Source: Anaeramoeba flamelloides (Eukaryota > Metamonada > Anaeramoebidae). Taken from it: 64,000 bases of DNA. The position numbers and the translations under genes are program-made. The DNA lies in contig JANTQA010000033.1 of NCBI GenBank assembly GCA_027625915.1, positions 3,906,001 to 3,970,000 of the forward strand. The letters run 5' to 3'. Each line of letters starts with the position of its first letter. Position 1 is the stretch's first letter. This document shows positions 56,038 to 64,000 of this stretch, piece by piece. The notes beneath the pieces are model-generated. The model saw only the letters and a list, made by a program, of their open reading frames with translations, ran no database searches and was not told the origin of the DNA.

Positions 56038-56918
56038 TGGTAGTAATAATAACGTGCAAATAATTTCGAAGCAAATAGTTTCGAACTTTTATTATGTTAA
56101 TGTTTTGAGAAAGACTCACCCATTAAATTTGGTTTGATAAAGATTGGACATAAAATAAAAAAATAAAAAAAAATTCGCAAGTTGGTGACAAATTTTGATT
56201 ATTTTTTATTTTTTCAAAAAAAAAAAGATCAGCTTTTTCAAAAATTGTGTGTTTTCTGGTGTTTTTTCGAAACCTTGATTAAATTGATCAATTTGTTTTG
56301 GAGGAATATTCAGTCTTCTCAATGTTAGTGTCTTGCTTTTTAATTCTTTATCACTTAAAATTTTAATGGGTGAAGAAGAATCTAAATTATGGTATTGTGT
56401 ATAAACATTTTGTAAGACTTCTTCTGGTCGATAGATATTTTTGTTTAATTCAATCCCGTCCAAAGAATATCAGAACATTCCATGCAGTGCTTTTTATACG
56501 TACCCTCTTTCTGAATAAAAACACTTTTTCGGTCTATTAAAATATTGACATTGCATTGGAAACCGTAGTTATAGATTTTTTCTTTTTCATTTTTTAATAA
56601 CTTGAATTCTTTATCATTATTTTTCTTTTTTTGATTATTTTCAACATTACTTATTGCTTCCAAAAGCAAATTTAATTTATTTTTTGTTTGTATTTCACAA
56701 TACCTGTCTTTAAAAAAAATAAAAAAATGAATTTATGATCAGTAAAATTAGAAAAATGACAAAAAATTACAAATCCCATAAAAAAATATTCAATTTTTTT
56801 ATTACTCATCTTATTGTCCCACTTTTCAAACAATAAACCCATTACACTCAAAACAATACCATACTAAAAATTCGAAACTATTTGCTTCGAAATTATTTGC
56901 ACGTTATTTTTACTACCA
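56038..56918. mobile_element. 881-bp inverted-repeat element with AATTAG target duplication
   Basis: The ends start TGGTAGTAA and share about 75 bp, including ACGTGCAAATAATTTCGAAG, as inverted copies. AATTAG flanks both sides (56032-56037, 56919-56924). It is inserted just after the PROPPIN stop codon. The ends are nearly identical, so it is young. Between the ends lies a coding-looking unit rather than a transposase. Confidence 0.75.
56206..56842 (-). CDS. Unknown coding unit carried inside the 881-bp element
   Basis: It possibly starts at the ATG at 56842 (MGLLFEKWDNKMSNKKIEYF). After a likely small intron ending near 56702 it continues CEIQTKNKLNLLLEAISNVE, a Lys/Asn/Glu stretch, then YNYGFQCNVNILIDRKSVFI. 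A second frame takes over near 56463 (IELNKNIYRPEEVLQNVY to LRRLNIPPKQIDQFNQGF) without an obvious splice acceptor. Either an intron escapes me or the unit has one frameshift. The helical start and the QCNVNI strand faintly resemble prefoldin-alpha-like proteins such as UXT, but I would not assign it. No transposase motif is seen. Confidence 0.35.
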
Positions 56919-56927
56919 AATTAGTCA

Positions 56928-57425
56928 TTAATCAATTAAATTTATTTTGTTTGTCAGCAAATAAATTTTTTTTGAAGAATTTTTTTTTGAATCATATATT
57001 AATAATTTCCCATTTGAACCGACAATATGTACTCTGTCCTTTTCAATATCAAGAAAAGCAATGTGCGGAAGGAAATTAATAAACTTAATTTCAGAAAAGC
57101 TTCTGTTGGTGGAAGTTTTGAATGTATTGTTTTCACGGATTTTAAAAATATGAATCGTTCCGCTAGCACTAGTTACAGTTAAATAATTCGAATCTTTTGA
57201 AAAGGATATGTGATAAATCCTTCGTTGAGTTGATCCTCTTCTTACTTGGCAAATATGCTTCGAGGATTTTTTAAAAGAAAATATTCGGATAATAGTTCCT
57301 TTTTTACTGGCAGTTGCAAAATATTTCTCATCGTTTGATATCGCCATGGCAGTTACTTCTGTTTTGTGGCATTTTACATGAGATACCTCAATTAATGTAT
57401 TGGTGTCAAATATTTTGACTGTTCC
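56928..57425 (-). CDS. PROPPIN (Atg18/WIPI-type) beta-propeller, C-terminal half
   Basis: An exon of 165 codons opens after a TTTTAAAAAATAG acceptor at 57426 and ends in TAA at 56928. It reads GTVKIFDTNTLIEVSHVKCH, then ATASKKGTIIRIFSF, the phosphoinositide-binding motif as VRRGS, then IYHISFSKDSNYLTVTSASG with TIHIFKI, and last-blade strands ending LLIYDSKK. These are PROPPIN blades about 4-7; PROPPINs bind PI3P on autophagic and endosomal membranes. The first motif position is Val where Phe or Leu is usual, which is closer to the WIPI3/4 branch. The N-terminal half was not found upstream, where transposons begin at 57899, so the gene may be truncated or have a distant first exon. Confidence 0.8.
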   Translation of the reverse strand, partial: GTVKIFDTNTLIEVSHVKCHKTEVTAMAISNDEKYFATASKKGTIIRIFSFKKSSKHICQVRRGSTQRRIYHISFSKDSNYLTVTSASGTIHIFKIRENNTFKTSTNRSFSEIKFINFLPHIAFLDIEKDRVHIVGSNGKLLIYDSKKNSSKKIYLLTNKINLID

Positions 57426-57898
57426 CTATTTTTTAAAAGATAATTAAAATAATAAAAAGAAAAAATAAAAGAAGAAATATTATGTTTCATTTATAAATTC
57501 ATTTAGTGTTATTTGGAAAAAATAAAATTTTAAGTTTTTTAAAATCTGTTGTTTTGTGCAACTAAAGTACTTTTTAGTTTTCGATTTTACTTTTTTTGAG
57601 TATTCTTTATTTCTCTAAAAAAATATTTTTTTGGAATTTATTATTACTATTTTGGAAAAAAATTGTCAAATCGATTTTCCAAAAAAATACAAATTTAATT
57701 GTAAAAATTACTGAAAAAAAAACAATTGATTATTTTTTTTTTATTATAAGAATTACTTTGGATAATCTTTTGTATGCAGTCATAATAAAATTATTACCAC
57801 CTTTGATAAATTAACGATCTGTTGATCCAAAACCTTTATATTGTCCGATCACAAAAATTCCTATTTTTAATTGGTAACATTACTCAGTAAACAAATAA

Positions 57899-59398
57899 TA
57901 GAGGTTTTGGTGATAACATACTGTTAATTGTAAAATAAAAAGATCAAAATTTTCAGTCAGCTTTCCCATAAAAAAATACCTTGGCATAAATTAAAATAAA
58001 TTATCAAAGTACCTTATTCTCAAAGGGAAATTAATAATTTAAGCAACTTTTAAGAATATTGAAAAATATGAAATATTACATGATGTTATAAATTTTTTTT
58101 TTAGAAAATCTGAATGAAAATTTTGTTCTTTTTATTTTACAATTAATGGTATCTTATCATGATATTAACAATTAATTCGCGATAGTTTTAAAAAAATCGC
58201 GATTAGTTTAATTTTATCCCAAAAAATCATAAAATCGCGATATTCCACATTATCGCAATAAAATTATTATTGCAAAAAAATGAAAAATTATTTTTTTGAA
58301 ATCACCTTAAAAAATTCTCTTTACTTTTACAAAGCTTTGAGACTTTTACAACACCTTTCCCCTTTAAAAATGTTTGAAAGTGTTTGTAAGGGTTGTTAAT
58401 TGTCTTCAAGTGTTTGAAAGTTTTGAAAGACAGAAAACTTTTATAAACAGAATGAGTTTGTTTGTTGTGGAAAAAAATTTTCTTTTCATTTTTTTTTTTG
58501 AACCAAAATATAAAATCTCAAATGAATTTTATGATCAACTTAATAATAATCCATTTCAACAATACACTTGAATATATATTCAATATGTTTTTTTAAAATG
58601 GAGTTGTTACCTTCACAATTTTAAATAACCTAAAAGAATAAAGAGTAATTTTTCTTCTTATTGGTGATCGATCATAAAAACCTCAAAGCTCTTGTTGTGT
58701 TTTCTGCCCAATACAAAGATGCTCAAATAAGAAGAATAAGACAACAACAATAAATCTAGAAAAAATCTGAATAATTGGTGATAATGTGGCTAGGTTGTTG
58801 AGAAAACTTTCTGAAAAGTTATCCAAATCCTTTCAGCTTTCTGAGAACATTGAAAATGTTTTCACCCAAGAACACATTCTTTAAAGAACGAGTGAAGGGT
58901 TGGTTGTTTTAGAAGCTCTTTTATTCAACACAATTTACAACACCATGATTGACTGAGATAATATTTATTTATCTTTAGTTATTATTGTTGTTGATCTTAA
59001 AGGATCGATAGGTTTGTCAACCAAATCAAATGAAAACACAATAAAACTCTTTGATCTTATACTTGATTGGATCAAGTATCTTTTTTGTTGTTTTTTAAAA
59101 GAATAACTTTTTTTCACATAATCTGTTTTTTGATCAAAAAAAAAATTTCTTTGTAAAAATATTGCTGAATTAGCCCAAAAACCCATCAACTATTATATCG
59201 CGATTACTTTTTAATCGCGATATTTGGGCATTTATCACGATTTATAATAATTATCGCAATTTTATAGAATATCACAATTTGTTATATTATCACGATAATA
59301 TTGAATATCACGATTTTCTAAAATATCGCGATTTGATAAAAATTATCACGATTTTTGTAACTTTATCGTGAATTAAGCATGATATCATCAAAACCTCT
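57899..59398. mobile_element. 1.5-kb element with ATCGCGAT-type subterminal repeats
   Basis: The ends read AGAGGTTTTGGTGATA and, inverted, AGAGGTTTTGATGATATCAT. Next to them are clusters of ATCRCGAT or ATCGCAAT words: about four on the left (58170-58265) and about ten on the right (59195-59375). The left end is split by another MITE (57919-58151). Inside, a broken coding remnant on the plus strand (about 58665-58950) contains NLKALVVFSAQYKDAQIRR and, after stops, IIGDNVARLLRKLSEKLSKS. It may be a transposase scrap. Subterminal word clusters are typical of transposase binding sites, as in hAT elements. No target duplication is clear. Confidence 0.6.
57919..58151. mobile_element. AGCTTTCC fold-back MITE, copy 2
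   Basis: Starts TACTGTTAATTGTAAAATAA and ends with the inverse. It is inserted inside the left end of the ATCGCGAT element. Confidence 0.6.
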
Positions 59399-59547
59399 AA
59401 TAAATCTAATTATTCATTAAATAAGAGATTTCTTGTAAACAAACTAATATATATATATATATCACAGGTATGACGATTTTTTTTGATTTCATTAAACGAG
59501 TCTTACATGCGTGAGCGACGCGTAAAATTTGTTTGTCTGATATATAT

Positions 59548-61026
59548 CCCTTAGCACCCCGGATTTGCCTAAAATTCATCAAGTTTATAAAACAAGATTT
59601 AAAATGATACTGATGTGCTAATATATTAATTTTGTTATTTGTCTTTAATCCAGATTTGTATTATAATAAAAAGTCAAAATAACTCAAAGATAAAGTAGTT
59701 ATGTTATTGATTTTTTTTTTTGAAATTGGAAAAAAAAATAATAATTATTCATTTTTACATTTTTTTTAAAGATTTTTATTTTTATTTTAATTTTTTAAAT
59801 CTAAAATTTCATTACAGTAATAGTAATTCAAAACCCAATACATTGATTTATTAATAATAATCAAAAAACGTTATGAATATATTATAAAAAAAATAAATAA
59901 AAAAATATATTACGAAAAAATTTCATAGTTTTTTTTAGATGAAATTTCAATAAATATTAAATCAAGAGAAAACTGAAATTTATTTCTTTAGGCCAAAATT
60001 AAAACTATAATATGAATAATTTTCTAAAACTTTTATTTAAGCAATAGAAATTATTTGAAAAAACAAAAAAAAAAAAAAAAATTGTAAAATAATTTCATTT
60101 ATTAAATTATAAAAAGGCAAATAAAAACTTTTTAATAGATAAAATAATCAACCCTAAATTTAAAAAAAAAAAATGAAAAATAACTTTTAAATATTATTCA
60201 AAGATAATAAAATAATCTTCGAAACAAATTTTTTTTTGAATTTTTTTATGAGTAAAAATTTGAATAATATATTTGTAAAATTTGAATTTTTCAATCTAAA
60301 TTATTACAGATCTTAAAAAATACGTTCTGATATATTGCCTCTAATTCAATAATATTGTTTATTTTTTATCTAGATTTTAGAGTCAAAAATTAAAAAATAG
60401 TAAAAATTAAAAAAAAAAAAATCAAATAATAATCTGACTAGAACTATTGGCCAAATCATTTAAATTTGAAAAAAAATCTTGTTGAAAAAATTTCCAAATT
60501 TTACAATGAAAAAAAGCATATTTTTTTCAAAATTTAATTTATATTTTTTTTTATTTTTAAATTATTTAGAATCTAATATAGATATTGTTATTGAATGGTA
60601 ATCAGTAGATAAAACAAATTTTTCTATGTGATGTCAAAATAACTTTTGTAATGAATAAATTATTTAATCAAGTATTTTAGGCAATATTGGGATGCAAAGG
60701 CCCCAAAAAAATTTCCAGTAAAGTATGAAGTGTTTTAATCATTAAAACTAAGAGGTTTTTGATGTGTAGGAAAACTTTTCAAAAAAAAAAATTGACAAAA
60801 TTTGGATGGAAAAATAATAAAATCACATAACCAAAAAAAATTTACCAATCTTTGAAAAATTTTTTTCAAGTTATTTTTTTATTGTAAGTAACTGTACAAT
60901 TTTTAATTATAAAAATTTTCTTTTGAAGATAATTGTTTATAAATTCTATATCTTATAATCCTTTGATAACATTTCAAATTAGAAATTTTGTTTGAAAGTC
61001 AATTAGTATATTTGGGGTGCTAAGGG
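59548..61026. mobile_element. Inner element with CCCTTAGCACCCC ends
   Basis: The tips CCCTTAGCACCCC and GGGGTGCTAAGGG face each other over 1.48 kb and abut TATATAT runs on both sides. The right 200 bp recur inverted at 62137-62345. No open frame of note. Confidence 0.5.

Positions 61027-61028
<2 letters not shown>

Positions 61029-61062
<34 letters not shown>
61029..61062. repeat. Compound AT/GT microsatellite
   Basis: (AT)n followed by about eight GT units. Confidence 0.85.
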
Positions 61063-61594
61063 AATCAAAACACAAAAAAATTAAGTGAAATGATCTAATT
61101 TGGAATTTGTAAAAAAGATAAATTTTGACCACTTTTCTTTCTCAACTAGTAATTTTTTTGAAAAAAAATTAATTCTTTTTCCCAGTGTTTAAAGAGTTTA
61201 CAATTTTCAAGAGTTTTAAACTGAAAACCTACTTTGTGTTGTTTTGGTGTTTTCAAAAATAGAAAATCAAACTATTTTCATGGTTTTAAATGTAAAGCCT
61301 CACACTTGAATGAGAAACCGTGAATTCCAATTGTTTTCAAAGGCTTTTAAGGCAATTAAATCCTACCTGTATATAATTGTTTTTTTTTTTTTGTTGTTGT
61401 TTCTTTTTAAGTTTTTCCATTTTTTCATATCAGAAACAAAAAGTATGATTTAAAAAGAATTCGAGAACTTTTTCAAAAAATAAAAAAATAAAACAACGAA
61501 TGAAACGAAATAACATGTAAAAAATTCGAAAACGCTATATTATAAGTCTTTCGTGATTTTAAAATGAAAAGTTGTACTACCTGTGATATATATA

Positions 61595-62090
61595 TAAACC
61601 CCGCTTCAAAATTTTTAACACACCAAAATTCGATTTGTGAAGAAAAAAATCTTAAATAATCAATTCAAGAAGAAATACCAAATTAGAACCATTCGCTAAT
61701 TGAAATGTTAACACTTGTTTATAAATTTCAATACTCAAAAAACAAAAAATAAATAATTATCAATACAAATAAATCATGGGTATGTTAAAAATTTGAGAGA
61801 GAGCAAAACAAAAAAATACATTAGTAAATTTGTTGATATTCTATTAGGAATAAGGATCGATCAAATGGTTAGATACTATCAATTAATTTTATTTGTGACA
61901 TTCTAATTGGAACAACTCAACTTTAACATAAGATCAATCGTTGAAAAAAATTTTGATCGAACTAAACAAGTTACGTAATTCAAAAAATGAAATGAAAACA
62001 AAAAACTAAAAGATGAAAAAATGATTTTCATATTGTACAAAAATCAAAATTATTTCCAATTTAAATGAAATTGTATTATTTTGATTCTTT
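61595..62090 (+). repeat. AAACCCC-type dispersed repeat, copy 3
   Basis: Head AAACCCCGCTTCAAAATTTT, then ACACACCAAAATTCG, with a tail containing AAAAATGATTTTCATATTG. It matches 6124-6640 and the inverse of 41800-42297. Confidence 0.6.
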
Positions 62091-62136
62091 GGAACATTTT
62101 AGCTGTGTGGAAAATTTTGAATTTTAGTTTATATAT

Positions 62137-62345
62137 CCTTTAGAACCCCAAATATCCTAATTGACTTTGAAATAAAAATTTGAATTTGAATTGTTACAAA
62201 AGCGTTCTAAGATATAGAATTTATAAACAATTATCTTAGATAGAAAATTTGATAATTAAAAATTGTATAGTTACTTACAATAAAAATATAGCTTGAAAAA
62301 AAATTTTTTTGGTTATTGTGATTTTATTATTTTTCAATCCTTATT
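62137..62345 (+). repeat. Partial inverted copy of the CCCTTAGCACCCC element end
   Basis: CCTTTAGAACCCCAAATATC followed by AATTGACTTTGAAAT matches the reverse complement of 60830-61026. Confidence 0.55.
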
Positions 62346-64000
62346 TAATTGCAAAATAAAAAAAAAAAATGATAAGTGTGAAAAATATTATGGAATATCA
62401 GAATGAATTAAGAATATTTTATTATCTAACAAACTTGTAATATTTTTTGACAAAAAAGTATTCAATAAATCTATTTTTAACAAGTTTTTTCAACTCAATT
62501 TACACAGAGGACAATTTATACCTTTTTTATTTATTGTCCCAATTTTGAGTTTTAAACATAAATTCGAAATACTTAATGATTTGTATTATATATATATATA
62601 TTGTTTATTTTTTTGATAATTTAAGAATTGACTTGTAGACAAACCCCATTTAATTTCCAAAATTAATTTTTAGAGTCATTTAAAAAAGTAAATACTTTTT
62701 TTTATATGATTTTGTCAGAATTAAAACTTTTTTAAAATTTTGTATGTTTAAATAAAGTGTGGACTTTTTTTAAAAAAAGTACTTTTCTCCCTGTTCTAAC
62801 ACCAATAGTTAAATGTTTAGATCTCTGACCTTTTAGAAGATAAAACTTTCAAAAAGTTTAAAGTCTGAAAAAGTTTTCACTTTTTTAAAAAGACTATAAG
62901 TTTTTATTATTATTATTATTATTTGTTGTCCATTTTTCATTAATTCAATTCTTTAATAATTTTAACATATAATTTATATTGACCATATTCGCCTAAAGAT
63001 GCCAAGTTAAAAACTGACATTTTTAAGTGAATATGGTCAGTTTTAATCATTATAATTTCAATTAGAGGACTTTTCAAAAATAAAAATTAGGGACAAAAAT
63101 CATAAGAAACTTTGAAAAGATCAAACATTTCAATTTCATTTTGCGAAATTTCATTTTTCTGATCTTTTTTTTGACCTATTTGGTTTCTTTACTTGTGAAA
63201 TATCAAGCCTGAATTGTACTATGTTCACATTATTTGGATTAACTATTGTTTTAACAAATCTTTAATTGTTTTCAACTAATTGTTACAAAAAAAAACAAAA
63301 AGAAAATATTAATTTGTGATAGCGTGAATAGGACCAAAAAATTTTCATCAGAAACGGGTTTAATCAAGATAATATGTCTTTCTAGAGAAATAAGAAAAAT
63401 GTATTATTGTGTTCTCTTACTTTTTTAATATTTCGTAAATCGTATTTGTTACAAATTTTATTAGAATTGAAATATTTATTTTTCAATTGAATATTCTTCT
63501 CATTAGATTGATTCCTTCAACATTTTTTTTTGAAATTTAACACAAATGCAACAATATTGTATCATATTTTTTTCTTGTTCAGAAATAATTGACATAAAAA
63601 TATTAGTTAAAAAATGATTTTTTTAAAAATACAGTTTTGAAAGAGATAATTTTGTCTCGATATTGATAACACATATAAAGTATCTTATTGTATTGTTTAT
63701 AATGGTCTTACTTTCATTATGGCAAGATTTTATCCCGCCATCTTACTGCGAAAAGGGTCATTTAATACTGCTATTATTTTAAAAATTAAAAAAAAAGGTA
63801 AATTTTTTGAAAAAAATACTTTTTATGACCAAAGTTGGATGGTTAATTTGATCAAAGTATGACAATTTAACCATAATCCAAAAATAGCTCAGAATGTTAA
63901 AATAAGAGGAATTCACATTTTTCTTTAAATAGGTATGTTTACAATTTACAAGAATGCAATTTCTTTTGGTTTAATTCTAGAGTCATCAATTGAAATTGGT
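62346..64000. other. AT-rich end of the window, no gene seen
   Basis: It contains a scrap (about 62755-62900) shared with about 46940-47050 (AAAAAAAGTACTTTTCTCCC and the AACACCAA that follows), and a small inverted repeat, TGACCATATTC ... GAATATGGTCA, at 62980-63039. Nothing else stands out on either strand. Confidence 0.5.

Larger units (their letters stand above)
59461..61594. mobile_element. Outer element with CACAGGTA ends, holding a nested element
   Basis: ATCACAGGTATGACGA at the left is mirrored by TACCTGTGAT at about 61578-61589, both within AT microsatellites. The similarity of the ends continues weakly for about 60 bp. The element at 59548-61026 lies inside. No gene is seen. Confidence 0.4.

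Noticed and set aside
57820-57885. Minus-strand phrase GFGSTDR resembling the last dUTPase motif
   Set aside because: No other dUTPase motif was found upstream on that strand; the match is seven residues.

Overview
The window is AT-rich eukaryotic DNA, roughly four-fifths A+T by eye. It has spliced protein genes with GT-AG introns, long homopolymers and many small DNA transposons. The gene content points to a free-living amoeboid or flagellated protist: multidomain Ras/RGS signalling proteins with Lys/Glu and Asn/Asp runs, a Rab2 GTPase, a p24 cargo receptor, a PROPPIN and ribosomal protein eS10. The combination of RasGEF, RGS, LRR and ankyrin proteins with K/E-rich linkers recalls Anaeramoebae or Amoebozoa, but the sequence alone does not fix the species. 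The genetic code looks standard, and every stop codon I could place is TAA.

Layout. 1-13.2 kb: four near-identical small cupin genes in two divergent pairs. The left pair is an inverted copy of the right pair, and its spacer has been split by a 5.8-kb TA-flanked DNA transposon and a 199-bp MITE. 13.2-17.4 kb: gene-poor, with telomere-like tracts and MITEs. 17.5-26.5 kb (minus): a three-exon gene for a CARMIL-like PH + leucine-rich-repeat protein fused to ankyrin repeats and a C-terminal RGS domain. 26.5-33 kb: MITE-rich, with one doubtful exon. 33.0-34.5 kb (plus): a RasGEF. 34.5-39.3 kb: a LINE scrap and an array of short hairpins. 39.3-48.0 kb (minus): a complete Rab2 gene in four exons with two giant introns, one holding a 5'-truncated LINE. 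48.6-49.3 kb (plus): a p24/TMED2-like gene head to head with Rab2. 49.8-52 kb: inverted transposon copies, a LINE scrap and a fold-back element. 52.3-53.1 kb (minus): eS10 with an RGG tail. 54.4 kb: a doubtful small gene. 56.0-57.4 kb: an 881-bp inverted-repeat element with a coding unit inside, ending ten bases before the stop codon of a PROPPIN gene whose N-terminal half was not found. 57.9-64 kb: nested transposons and no recognisable host gene.

How the genes fit together. Rab2 and the p24 protein both act in ER-Golgi traffic and share one 510-bp promoter region. The CARMIL-RGS protein, the RasGEF and Rab2 are all G-protein or actin signalling parts. The cupin family looks like a bacterial-type single-domain cupin kept uniform by gene conversion. 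Intron lengths fall into two classes, about 100-300 bp and 3.4-4.7 kb; the long class is filled with transposons, and two of the long introns share one repeat of about 2 kb.
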